A DNA stretch of 64,000 nucleotides from Nonlabens sp. (GTDB lineage Bacteria; Bacteroidota; Bacteroidia; Flavobacteriales; Flavobacteriaceae), in contig NZ_JAGYKG010000006.1 of assembly GCF_018401815.1 (NCBI RefSeq), positions 141,182-205,181 of the forward strand, read 5' to 3'. The notes under the pieces are model-generated. The model did no database searches. It saw only the letters and a list, made by a program, of their open reading frames with translations, and had not been told where the DNA came from. A program made the translations under genes and the position numbers. Of this stretch, positions 43,924-52,728 are shown piece after piece (within the stretch, counting starts at the first letter, position 1; each line of letters starts with the position of its first letter).

Positions 43924-44031
43924 TTTTGCCAAAGCCCCACGAGGTTACTATTTACCAATTAATGTGCAAAGAGCTTGCAACGACATTACAACTAGAGAAA
44001 TTATTTTAAAAATTGCCGGTACTTTAAAATA
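43924..44031 (+). other. Possible gene remnant at the island's right side
   Basis: A short frame reads FYEPFAKAPRGYYLPINVQR and then ACNDITTREIILKIAGTLK before TAA, with no start and a stop just upstream. The composition is protein-like and lies between the cluster and the right repeat array. I recognise no family; it may be the end of a deleted gene. Confidence 0.25.
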
Positions 44032-44157
44032 ATAAAAAACGCTGACATACGAGCCGACTAAAATCGAAGAAAGTTAAATATCAACGACAAGAAAACTGAA
44101 TAATGACCATGGTTTATAAGACGGTAAGCTTTCCTAAAAATAGGCCAATTATAGACC

Positions 44158-44205
44158 CAGCCAAAATCAGTAAATTTTAATTATTTTGGCTGTACTCAGT
44201 TTTTG
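44158..44205 (+). terminator. Candidate intrinsic terminator
   Basis: A perfect 10-bp stem, CAGCCAAAAT (44158-44167) with ATTTTGGCTG (44183-44192), and CAGTTTTTG shortly after. It may be the true 3' end of the island cluster transcript. Confidence 0.5.
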
Positions 44206-44319
44206 AGTTTACTAATTATTTGAGTCAAAGAAGCTTATACCTACTTCCAAAAGCTTTGTATGGTGGAGAATAATGTACATATCCTGCATAATAAAGTTCG
44301 ATATTTGTCGGATTTCTTG

Positions 44320-44546
44320 TACTAAAGACTCTTCTTAACTGAAGAGTTTTTTTTATTTATGAAAAATACAATCATCTCAACTAAAGGGACGCAGTGTTTA
44401 CTGCCGAGCTTGCCTCGGCACCCGTCTCGAGTACTAAAGACTCTTCTTAACTGAAGAGTCTTTTTTATTTATGAAAAATACAATCATCTCCAATAAAGGG
44501 ACGCAGTGTTTACTGCCGAGCTTGCCTCGGCACCCGTCTCGAGTAC
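44320..44546 (+). repeat. Right array of 112-bp tRNA-derived tandem repeats (attR-like)
   Basis: A unit lacking its first 11 bp starts at 44320, a full unit at 44421, and a last core at 44533 (CCCGTCTCGAGTACTAA). Spacing is exactly 112 bp. The sequence is nearly identical to the left array apart from a few substitutions (CTCCAATAAAGG for CTCAACTAAAGG) and a longer T run. After the last core a different terminator follows, which probably is the original chromosomal sequence downstream of tRNA-Leu. Confidence 0.9.
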
Positions 44547-44551
44547 TAAGC

Positions 44552-44588
44552 CCTTTTATAATCATTTGATTATGAGAGGTTTTTTTAT
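44552..44588 (+). terminator. Terminator after the last repeat core, probably the ancestral tRNA-Leu terminator
   Basis: CCTTTTATAAT pairs (with two wobbles) with ATTATGAGAGG and a T run follows. It lies directly after the final CTCGAGTAC core and differs from the hairpin in the repeat units. This is what would be expected if the pre-island chromosome continued from here. Confidence 0.6.
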
Positions 44589-44864
44589 TAAACAAGTTTA
44601 TTTGATACCGTTTGCCTCGTATTTGCCCCGAAATCATTAAATAGAATGTTTTTTATGTAGTTCACCTACTGAATTACAAAACATTTTAACGTTGGGTCTT
44701 CTATGGTTTAGAACATGCATTAAATTAGTGTGTTTATTCAATAGGATGACGGTCGAAAATAATACTCTAAGGTTTAGTCTTTTCCTAATATAAACACTAC
44801 TCTTTTCACACAGTATATTTGTCACAATTATTTACTATATTTGTGACAGATTATATATTTAAAA

Positions 44865-45467
44865 ATGGCTATATCTGTCGAAAAAAAAGTAAAAAAAGCA
44901 ATTACCAATTATAAAAAGGGGAAAATATTTTTCCCGTATAACTTCTCTAAGTTTGGAACTTCTACGGCAGTAAGACAAGCCTTAAACAGATTAGAGGACG
45001 ATGAATTTCTTTTAAGATTAGCTCACGGAATTTACCTTTATCCAAAAAGACATCCAAAATTTGGAATTTTATACCCTAGTATTGATGAAATCGCTATAGC
45101 AATCGCTAATAGAGATAAAGCGAGAATAATTCCCACAGGAATACACGCTTTAAATAAATTAGGTTTATCTACACAAGTTCCTATGAATGTGGTCTACTTA
45201 ACAGACGGGTCTTCGAGGTCAATAAAAATCAATAAAGGAAGTATCAAATTCAAAAAAGCTTCGCCAAAGCTACTTTCTGTAAAAAGTGATAAAATCATAC
45301 TTATAATTCAAGCTTTAAAAGAATTAGGACAGGAAAATATAAGTTCAAAAGTCAAAGAAAGAATAAAGCAAATATTATTAACCGTTGATAAAGATATTGT
45401 TACACATGATATAAAACTTGCACCTCAATGGGTAACCGAAATTATCAAAAAAATAATTGAACAATAA
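44865..45467 (+). CDS. AbiEi-type antitoxin (DUF6088 family)
   Basis: A 200-residue protein with an N-terminal winged-helix (residues 1-60: VRQALNRLEDDEFLLRLAHG, IYLYPKR) and a C-terminal AbiEi-like domain (ARIIPTGIHALNKLGLSTQV, VVYLTDGSSRSIKI, IKFKKASPKL). In type IV AbiE systems this protein represses the operon and counteracts the nucleotidyltransferase toxin without binding it directly. The toxin gene starts 1 bp after its stop. A/T-rich repeats around 44,820-44,860 (TTTGTGACAGATTATATA) probably hold the promoter. It lies just outside the right repeat array. Confidence 0.85.
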   Translation: MAISVEKKVKKAITNYKKGKIFFPYNFSKFGTSTAVRQALNRLEDDEFLLRLAHGIYLYPKRHPKFGILYPSIDEIAIAIANRDKARIIPTGIHALNKLGLSTQVPMNVVYLTDGSSRSIKINKGSIKFKKASPKLLSVKSDKIILIIQALKELGQENISSKVKERIKQILLTVDKDIVTHDIKLAPQWVTEIIKKIIEQ

Positions 45468-45468
45468 A

Positions 45469-46467
45469 ATGGAAGAGTGGTTTAAACTTAGCGAACACGA
45501 TAGAAGAATTATAATAAATCAAGCAAGTACAAAGAGTGGATTACTTCCTGTAGCTGTCGAAAAAGATTTATGGGTTATTATAGCTTTGCAAGCTATATAT
45601 TCAACAGAGGTCGCTAAACATTTAGTTTTTAAGGGAGGAACATCTTTAAGTAAAGCTTGGGGAATTATAGAAAGATTTTCAGAAGACATTGATTTAGCTA
45701 TTGATAGGTCATTTTTTGGTTTTAAAGGAGAATTGAGTAGAGCTCAAGTTAAGAACCTTAGAAAAGCGTCCTGCAAGTATGTAGCCGAAAAATTCCATAT
45801 CCTTCTTGAAAAAGCTCTTTTAAAAAATGGAGTTAAAGAATTTGAACTAAGCGTTACTGAATTTGAAGAATCTGACACAGACCCTTTAGCCATAGAAATA
45901 AGATATCTATCATTAGTTGAGCAACAGGAATATTTACAACCGAGAATATTAATAGAAATTAGTTCAAGGTCACTCATTGAACCATATGAAAATAAAAAGT
46001 TATCATCAATTATAAGTGAAATTTATCCAAATGAAAATTTTGTTGACCACCCAACAAATATCCCAACAGTAATTCCAACGAGAACTTTAATTGAAAAGAT
46101 GTTCTTATTACACGAAGAATTTCAAAAGCCAAAAGATAGAAAAATTAGAAGTGAACGAATGACAAGACATCTTTATGATATTTCAAGACTTATGGACACA
46201 GAATATTTAGAAAAAGTAATTTCTGACAAAAATTTATATAATACTATTATAGAACACAGAAGTAAATTGACAAAAGTCTCTTGGGTAGATTATGATAAAC
46301 ATAACTATAGTACTTTAAACTTTATTCCGCCAAAAGAAATTATAGATGAGTATGAAAAGGATTATAAAGCGATGAAAGAAAGTATGTTCTATGGAGAAAC
46401 AGATTCATTTGAAAGTCTAATAAAAAAATTAAAAAAACTGAACGATAGAATTAATAATTTGGAATAA
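45469..46467 (+). CDS. AbiEii/AbiGii-type nucleotidyltransferase toxin
   Basis: A 332-residue protein. I chose the ATG of MEEWFKLSEHDRRI over a TTG 12 bp upstream that overlaps the antitoxin. The polymerase-beta-like signature is KHLVFKGGTSLSKAWGIIERFSEDIDLAID, with GG-T/S and the DxD metal pair (DIDLAID). Later motifs are IPTVIPTRTLIEKMFLLHEE and SERMTRHLYDISRL. Family toxins transfer nucleotides to tRNA acceptor stems and halt translation during phage infection. All key residues appear intact, so the pair is probably functional. Confidence 0.9.
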   Translation: MEEWFKLSEHDRRIIINQASTKSGLLPVAVEKDLWVIIALQAIYSTEVAKHLVFKGGTSLSKAWGIIERFSEDIDLAIDRSFFGFKGELSRAQVKNLRKASCKYVAEKFHILLEKALLKNGVKEFELSVTEFEESDTDPLAIEIRYLSLVEQQEYLQPRILIEISSRSLIEPYENKKLSSIISEIYPNENFVDHPTNIPTVIPTRTLIEKMFLLHEEFQKPKDRKIRSERMTRHLYDISRLMDTEYLEKVISDKNLYNTIIEHRSKLTKVSWVDYDKHNYSTLNFIPPKEIIDEYEKDYKAMKESMFYGETDSFESLIKKLKKLNDRINNLE

Positions 46468-46637
46468 AACTATCCTTAATAACTTAGATAAAAAATAGCG
46501 GCTGATGGTTAAATGAATTCAATTTCCTGCTTTTAATAAACAATAAAACTATCTGAAAAGTCCGAACATTAAATCCCGCTACTATTCTTATACTAGACCG
46601 TTGTTTTTTGTAAACATATACATTTACATATATTTAA

Positions 46638-46663
46638 TTTTGTAAACTTAAAGATTTACAAAA
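46638..46663. promoter_or_regulatory. Operator-like inverted repeat before mobile mystery protein A
   Basis: TTTTGTAAA (46638-46646) and TTTACAAAA (46655-46663) form a perfect inverted repeat ending 1 nt before the ATG. A second TTTGTAAAC lies upstream near 46605-46615. The position suits autoregulation by the HTH protein encoded next. Confidence 0.6.
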
Positions 46664-46664
46664 A

Positions 46665-47126
46665 ATGAGAAACAAGCGGAAAATTTTAATTGAGCAATTG
46701 GAACAAAAGCTACAACCTTTCTCTCCAACTAGAAAAGTCTTGGTCCCTTAACGTGGATGGACCAACACCATTCGTACAACGCTACATATGACAATGGCCC
46801 AACTTGGGGCCAAACTAAATATCACAAGACAAGGAGTGAAAAGAATTGAGGAAAGCGAAGCTAATGGCACGATAACACTCAATTCCTTAAAGGGTGTAGC
46901 CAATGCAATGGATTTAAAATTGGTATATGCACTAGTCCCAAAACACGGGACCATTAACCATTTAATACAAGTAAAAGCAGAAAAGCTTGCTCAAAAAATA
47001 GTGTTGCGGACCAATCAAAATATGAAACTAGAAGAGCAAGGAATTGGAGATGAAAAAATAGCCGAAACTATAAAGGAACTCGCTAGTGAAATAAAACGAG
47101 AGATGAGAAAGTCACTATGGGATTAG
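46665..47126 (+). pseudogene. Mobile mystery protein A (HTH regulator) with in-frame stop
   Basis: The frame MRNKRKILIEQLEQKLQPF ... RGWTNTIRTTLHMTMAQLGAK matches the 'mobile mystery protein A' family, an Xre-type helix-turn-helix partner of a Fic protein. TAA at 46749-46751 interrupts codon 29, before the RGW motif. The HTH (AQLGAKLNITRQGVKRIEES) and tail (EIKREMRKSLWD) are otherwise clean. Translation could restart at MTMAQLGAK (46788), giving 112 residues that still contain the HTH, so partial function is possible. It overlaps the start of gene B by 10 bp. Confidence 0.8.
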
Positions 47127-47712
47127 AATTCAATTATGAGTATGGGCAAACAGCATTAGACGCAGAAGAAAAGCAAGGTCTTAAAATATACTCAATTACC
47201 ACTCACGGAGAGTTAGATGAATTTGAGCAATTGAATATTGAAAAAGCAGTCGAATGTACTATTCACTCAAAATTGAAACCTGAAAACATTTTGACAGAAA
47301 AGTTTAGTAAGGACTTACACAAAAAAATGTATGGTGATGTATGGAAATGGGCAGGTGAATTTAGGAGAACTGAAAAAACATAGGAGTCCGGTGGACACAA
47401 ATCGGAATTGAATTGAAAAATTTACTTGAGGACACAAAGTATTGGATTGAAAACAAAACCTATTTACCATAAGAAGTTGCTATTAGATTTAAACATCGAA
47501 TAGTATCTATTCATTGTTTTCCTAATGGAAATGGAAGACATTCAAGAATGATGGCAGACATCATAATAGAATCCATATTTGGGAAAGAAGTATTCTAGTG
47601 GCATTAGTCAAATATGGTTCAAGTTAACGAAACAAGAAAAGAGTGTATTAAAGCTTTAAAAAAAGCTGACGATGGAAACCTTGCACCATTAATTAAATTT
47701 GCAAAAAACTAA
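47117..47712 (+). pseudogene. Mobile mystery protein B (Fic family), decayed
   Basis: The first 88 codons read MGLEFNYEYGQTALDAEEKQ through MYGDVWKWAGEFRRTEKT, the N-terminal part of mobile mystery protein B. A one-base shift near 47380 continues as NIGVRWTQIGIELKNLLEDT. In that frame a TAA after KTYLP, and a TAG and TAA after GKEVF, interrupt a recognisable Fic core HCFPNGNGRHSRMMADIII. The catalytic His and the nucleotide-binding GNGR are still visible. The last piece is RKECIKALKKADDGNLAPLI. With a frameshift and three stops it is inactive. Confidence 0.85.
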
Positions 47713-47982
47713 ACCCAACAATGGCTATAAGTAATTGCTTGCATCTATTTTTTCTTAAGCCTTAATAAATAAACAAGACCAAACTCGAGGGAGTGATTTT
47801 AATCTAAGAAAATTAAAAGGAAGAGTACCTCATGTGACTTCAAGTGCGTTTTACCACAAAGAACTGAAGTAAACCCAACTCTTTTCTTCATTCATTTGAT
47901 ACAAACACTACAGGCTGTAGTAATTATTTAGCTAGCACTTATTTTCGTTTACAGTTTTAATGGTACTAAATCAACTAAAAAA

Positions 47983-49680
47983 TCACCCAGGAATAGCAGC
48001 AATCAACTTCTTAGTATAAGCACTCTGCGGATTTTCATACAACGCATCGGCTTCGTTTTTTTCTTCTATTTTTCCTTGGTTCATGACGATGACCTGATCG
48101 CAGAAGTACTTGACTACTGCCAAATCATGAGAGATGAACAAATAAGAGAAGCCAAAATCTTCTTTGAATTCGTTGAGCAAATTCAACACTTGGGCCTGTA
48201 CCGAAATGTCCAGCGCACTGACGCTTTCGTCGCAAACGATCAGCTTGGGTTCTAAGGCCACAGTTCTTGCGATTCCTATACGTTGTCGTTGACCACCACT
48301 AAATTCATGCGGATACCTGTTGTAGTGCTCTTCGGTAAGTCCTACGCGTTTTAATAAATGCAGCACTTTTTCTTTTCTATCAGCGCTGTCAGAACCTATT
48401 CCATGCCATTTCATAGGTTCTATAATCGCTTGTCCTACGGTAAGCCGCGGATTCAATGAAGCAAAAGGATCTTGAAAGATGATTTGGATTTCCTTTCTTA
48501 ACTTGCGCATGGCCGCAGCTTTTAAATGGGTAATGTCTATACCTCGATATAAAATAGTACCGCTGCTCACATCCTTCAAACGCAGAATCAGATTTCCTAA
48601 GGTGCTTTTCCCGCAGCCACTTTCTCCTACCAGCCCTAGGCTTTCGCCTGGGTACAGATTAAAACTCACTCCGTCTACAGCTCTAAAATACTCTTGTTTA
48701 GCGAACAGCTTTTTGGGTAGTGGAAAATCTTTGACAACATCAATTACTTGTAATAAAGGGCTCTTGTTGTAGATGTTCTTATGCGATTCTTGACGTTGCT
48801 CTTTAGTCACTAACTCATCAGACACCTTGTGTTCTACAAAATCACTGATGGTCGGTAAGTTGCGAGGCCGCGTTTTGGTGCTTGGTCGGGAAGCAATCAG
48901 CGCTTGTGTATAGGCTTCTTTTGGGTGTTTAAAAATGTCGTTTGCCGCTCCTTCCTCTACAATTCGGCCTTGATACATTACTATAATCCTGTCGGCTATG
49001 GAGTGGACTAAGGAAAGATCGTGAGAGATAAAAAGTATGCTCATCCCGTATTCTTTTTGAAGACTTTTAAGCAGTAGTATAATTTCTTTTTGAACCGTTA
49101 CGTCAAGTGCAGTGGTAGGCTCGTCTGCAATGAGTAATATAGGTTTACAAGCTATTGCCATAGCGATCATCACACGTTGCATCTGTCCGCCACTGATCTC
49201 ATGAGGGAATTTTGAAAAGGTAATCTCAGGGGAAGGGAGTTGTACTTTTTCAAAAAGCTGCAAGACTTCTTTTTGAGCGGCTGCTGGCTTTATTTTTTGA
49301 TGTTGTAGCAACACCTCCATTACTTGATTTCCACAAGAAATGGTAGGGTTGAGAGAGCTCATAGGTTCTTGGAAGATCATGCTGATCTCGCTTCCGCGAA
49401 AGCGGGACCATTCTCCATCTTCTAGTGCTAACAAATCTGTTCCTTGTAAAGAGAGTTCTTGAGCCGTTATTTGTGCGGTTGCAGAAGGCAAAAGTCCCAT
49501 AAGGGCTTTGCTGCTAACCGATTTACCGCTTCCAGATTCTCCCACTACAGCGAGAATCTCGTTTTTATAAATGTCAAAACTAATGTCGTGCAAGACTTGA
49601 ACGCGTTGTTTTCCATTAGAAAAGCTTACGTTCAGTGCTCTTATGGAGGCTATGCTGTTATTTGGAGATGATTTGCTCAT
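47983..49680 (-). CDS. Peptide-type ABC transporter ATPase with two fused nucleotide-binding domains
   Basis: A 565-residue DppD-DppF-like fusion. Domain one (about 8-260) has Walker A GESGSGKSVSSKAL, signature ISGGQMQRVMIA and Walker B LLIADEPTTALD. Domain two (about 315-562) has GESGCGKSTLGNLI, FSGGQRQRIGIAR and LIVCDESVSALD. Such fusions energise uptake or export of oligopeptides and related solutes, with permease genes elsewhere; none is nearby. A palindrome copy with one mismatch (49389-49404) is read RFRGSE. Its start lies 22 bp inside the upstream exonuclease gene. Confidence 0.93.
   Translation of the reverse strand: MSKSSPNNSIASIRALNVSFSNGKQRVQVLHDISFDIYKNEILAVVGESGSGKSVSSKALMGLLPSATAQITAQELSLQGTDLLALEDGEWSRFRGSEISMIFQEPMSSLNPTISCGNQVMEVLLQHQKIKPAAAQKEVLQLFEKVQLPSPEITFSKFPHEISGGQMQRVMIAMAIACKPILLIADEPTTALDVTVQKEIILLLKSLQKEYGMSILFISHDLSLVHSIADRIIVMYQGRIVEEGAANDIFKHPKEAYTQALIASRPSTKTRPRNLPTISDFVEHKVSDELVTKEQRQESHKNIYNKSPLLQVIDVVKDFPLPKKLFAKQEYFRAVDGVSFNLYPGESLGLVGESGCGKSTLGNLILRLKDVSSGTILYRGIDITHLKAAAMRKLRKEIQIIFQDPFASLNPRLTVGQAIIEPMKWHGIGSDSADRKEKVLHLLKRVGLTEEHYNRYPHEFSGGQRQRIGIARTVALEPKLIVCDESVSALDISVQAQVLNLLNEFKEDFGFSYLFISHDLAVVKYFCDQVIVMNQGKIEEKNEADALYENPQSAYTKKLIAAIPG
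49389..49404. repeat. Iterated palindrome, copy 9 (one mismatch)
   Basis: CGCTTCCGCGAAAGCG inside the ABC ATPase gene. It is the first copy after the island region. Confidence 0.7.
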
Positions 49681-50368
49681 CTGTAAGTAAAGGTTCTTTG
49701 CGTAATTTAAGTAGTATTTGTGCTACCGCCACCACGTCTTTTTCACAGTAGGTAGCAATGCGTTGTAGGTCGTGATCTTGGTAATAGACATCTCTAACTT
49801 GTGAGCCATCGATATCGTCTTTAGGCGAGGGTATTCCCAATATACGAGTCAGTAATTTAAGACTGGTATAATGTTTATAATCTCCAAATTTCCACAATTC
49901 TAAGGTATCTAAATGTGGGACCTCCCAAGGTTTCTTTCCAAAAAGATTCAGCTGGGAAGGGATGTCTATTCCTAGAATTACCATGCGTCTTGCGATATAA
50001 GGAAAGTCAAATTCTTTACCATTATGAGCACACATCAAATGATTTCTTCCTGAAAAGTGTTCATTGAGTAATGCAGCAAACTCTTCTAACAAGTCTTTTT
50101 CTTCACCTACAAAACTGCGGGTTCTAAACTGCTGTCCATCGCGATTTACAAAGTAACCAACAGAGATGCACACGATCTTACCAAACTCTGCCCAGATACC
50201 GGCACGATCATAAAATTCGGCTGGAGTGAAGTCTTCTTTGCGCTGGTATTTCGTCTTATCGGCATACAAGTGCTGGTCGATTTCTTCCAACTGGTCAAAA
50301 CGCTCCTGCAGCGGTACCGTTTCTATATCAAGAAACAAGATATTTGCTAAGGATAGTTTAGAAATCAT
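49658..50368 (-). CDS. PolB-like 3'-5' exonuclease (DEDD superfamily)
   Basis: A 236-residue nuclease of the predicted 3'-5' exonuclease PolB-like family. ExoI is in NILFLDIETVPL (DxE, residues about 13-16), ExoII in MCAHNGKEFDFPYIARRM (Asp), and ExoIII near YCEKDVVAVAQILLKL (Asp). The middle part reads GIPSPKDDIDGSQVRDVYYQ. The residues support a metal-dependent single-strand DNA exonuclease, but its cellular role is not established. It shares overlapping ends with PBP1A upstream (1 bp) and the ABC gene downstream (22 bp), so the cluster is one operon. Confidence 0.85.
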   Translation of the reverse strand: MISKLSLANILFLDIETVPLQERFDQLEEIDQHLYADKTKYQRKEDFTPAEFYDRAGIWAEFGKIVCISVGYFVNRDGQQFRTRSFVGEEKDLLEEFAALLNEHFSGRNHLMCAHNGKEFDFPYIARRMVILGIDIPSQLNLFGKKPWEVPHLDTLELWKFGDYKHYTSLKLLTRILGIPSPKDDIDGSQVRDVYYQDHDLQRIATYCEKDVVAVAQILLKLRKEPLLTDEQIISK

Positions 50369-52728
50369 TACAGCATGTCTAATTCGTTAGTACTACTATT
50401 AGGTTGATCAGCACCTTTTAGGGGATCGTTGCCTTGACTTTTTTCATATTCATCGCAGTCTACTTCAATAGAGAGATTTTCTGGCTTTTTAAAAGGCTCT
50501 TTAGAAATGTTTAAGGTGGTATCTGCATACATACGTTTCATATAACTTCCCCAAATAGGAAGGGCCATAGTAGCTCCTTGACCGTATTTAGTGCTTCTAA
50601 AATGTACAGCTCTATCATCGGCACCCACCCAAACACCAGTGACTAAATTAGGAACCATTCCCATAAACCATCCATCAGAATTGTTTTGAGTGGTTCCTGT
50701 TTTACCAGCGATATCATTCTTAAAGTCGTATGGATAATCGGTAATCACTTCTTTATAAAAGTCGGTATTTGCAGCCCAAGTACTGTTGCCTCTCAACTTT
50801 GCTCCACTACCTATTTTGGTCACACCCTCCATCAAGTTTACAGTGACATAGGCGGTTTCTGGATTCAAAACATCTTTGCTTTCTGGCACGTATTGATAGA
50901 GCACCGTACCGTTTTTATCTTCTATACTGGTTACCAAAACAGGTTTGTTGTAAATTCCACCGTTTGCAAACACCCCATAGGCAGCTACCATTTCATACAG
51001 ACTTACGTCTGCAGTACCTAATGCAAGTGAAGGTACGGCAGCCATATTTTTTGTGTCTATTCCCAGTTGGCCTGCGCGATCTACCACTGGTTGAGGGCCT
51101 ACTTCATCCATTAAACGCGCTGAAATGGTATTTTTAGATTTGGCCAAGGCCTCTTGTAAGGTCATGATATTTCCATAATCACCATTAGAATCTACCGGTG
51201 TCCAATCGTTCATGTTACCGTGTTTGCCAGCAGGAATGGTATATTCTCCGTCAGGATATTTTTTACAGGGGCTGTATTTCAATAAATCTATCGCAGCAGA
51301 GTATAGGAAGGGTTTAAAGGTAGATCCCGCCTGACGTTTACCCAATTCTACATGATCGAACTTAAAATACTTGTGGTTGATCCCGCCTACCCATGCTTTT
51401 ACATGTCCGGTTTGAGGTTCTAAAGACATCAGGCCTGTGTGTAAAAACTGCTTGTAATAACGTATGGAATCCATAGGAGTCATGATCGTATCACGCTCTC
51501 TAAACTTTGATTTCCAATCAAAAATAGTCATGTCGGTTTTTTGATTAAAACTTTTAATAATAGCAGCTTCATCAACACCTTTTTTCTTCATTTCTCTCCA
51601 TCGTATGGATCTTTTCATTGCAGACTTGAGGTTGCTCTCAATTTGCGAAGCTGTTAGATCGGTAAAAGGAGCTGTTTTATTGCGCTTTTGTTGATAGTCA
51701 AATTCTGCTTGCAGGCGTTCCATGTGTGCATAAACGGCTTCTTCAGCCATTTTTTGCATTCTGTAGTCTATGGTCACATTCACTTTGAGTCCATCGTTGT
51801 AGAGGTTAAAGGGCTCTCCAGTTTCTGGATTGATATGCTCTTTGGTCCAATCGGTGAGCCAGGACCTCAGGTTCTCGCGGAAATAAGTCCCCATTCCTTC
51901 GTTATGATCAGCTGAGTTGTAGTCTAATTTTATAGGGATCGCTGTAAGGCTATCCTTTACCGCCTCTGTCATTTTACCATTGCGTACCATTTGATAAAAT
52001 ACTTGGTTACGTCTATTCAATGATTTTTCTTTTGACACCTCTCGATGGGGATTGTATTGTCTCGGATTTTTAAGCATGGCCACCAAAACTGCACTTTCAG
52101 AAACGCTTAGCTGTTGAGGTTCTTTTCCAAAATAAATATTGGAGGCGCTTCTTATTCCTATGGCTTGAAATAAAAAATCAAATTCATTTAAGTACTGAGT
52201 GATGATTTCTTCTTTGGTGTATTGTTTTTCTAATCTTGAAGTAATGATCCACTCGCGTATTTTTTGAATGATACGTTCTACTTTATTGCTGCTGGCTTGT
52301 TCTGTAAAATAGAGTTTTGCCAGTTGCTGGGTAATGGTACTCGCACCACCTTTGGTTCCTAAAAATGCGACAGCTCTTGCCGTTCCATAACCATCAATGC
52401 CGCTGTGCTTCCAAAAACGCTCGTCTTCTGTAGCTACTAAAGCGTCTATAAGATTGGTGGGTAAATCGTCAAATTTTATAGGTTTTCTATTGTCGTTATA
52501 GAAACTTCCTAAGGTTTTCCCGTCTGCGGTTAGGATTTCTGTAGCCAGTTCGGTCTGCGGGTTTTCTAATACGGTGTGGTCTGGTAAATCACCAAAGACT
52601 TCCCATGCGGCTAATAAAAACATTAAAAGCACAACTCCTGCGCCTACTGCATAGACCTTCCAAAAGAGTGAAATATTTTTCTTAGTTCCTTCTTTTCCTT
52701 GAGTTATTTGTGCTTTAGTTGCTCCCAT
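50368..52728 (-). CDS. Class A penicillin-binding protein 1A
   Basis: A bifunctional peptidoglycan synthase of 786 residues. One membrane anchor (VYAVGAGVVLLMFLLAAWEV, residues about 25-45) precedes the glycosyltransferase-51 domain with catalytic Glu in TEDERFWKHSGIDGYG and KGGASTITQQLAKLYF. The transpeptidase domain has SxxK GSTFKPFLYSAA, SxN in AKSKNTISARL and KTGTTQNNSDGWF. It overlaps gldH by 14 bp and ends in an acidic DQPNSSTNELDML tail. It acts at the inner membrane facing the periplasm. Confidence 0.95.
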   Translation of the reverse strand: MGATKAQITQGKEGTKKNISLFWKVYAVGAGVVLLMFLLAAWEVFGDLPDHTVLENPQTELATEILTADGKTLGSFYNDNRKPIKFDDLPTNLIDALVATEDERFWKHSGIDGYGTARAVAFLGTKGGASTITQQLAKLYFTEQASSNKVERIIQKIREWIITSRLEKQYTKEEIITQYLNEFDFLFQAIGIRSASNIYFGKEPQQLSVSESAVLVAMLKNPRQYNPHREVSKEKSLNRRNQVFYQMVRNGKMTEAVKDSLTAIPIKLDYNSADHNEGMGTYFRENLRSWLTDWTKEHINPETGEPFNLYNDGLKVNVTIDYRMQKMAEEAVYAHMERLQAEFDYQQKRNKTAPFTDLTASQIESNLKSAMKRSIRWREMKKKGVDEAAIIKSFNQKTDMTIFDWKSKFRERDTIMTPMDSIRYYKQFLHTGLMSLEPQTGHVKAWVGGINHKYFKFDHVELGKRQAGSTFKPFLYSAAIDLLKYSPCKKYPDGEYTIPAGKHGNMNDWTPVDSNGDYGNIMTLQEALAKSKNTISARLMDEVGPQPVVDRAGQLGIDTKNMAAVPSLALGTADVSLYEMVAAYGVFANGGIYNKPVLVTSIEDKNGTVLYQYVPESKDVLNPETAYVTVNLMEGVTKIGSGAKLRGNSTWAANTDFYKEVITDYPYDFKNDIAGKTGTTQNNSDGWFMGMVPNLVTGVWVGADDRAVHFRSTKYGQGATMALPIWGSYMKRMYADTTLNISKEPFKKPENLSIEVDCDEYEKSQGNDPLKGADQPNSSTNELDML

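Noticed and set aside
44434..44825. Two minus-strand frames of 67 and 62 codons in and after the right repeat array
   Set aside because: One is made of repeat-unit sequence and the other has no start context or family; both look like chance frames.
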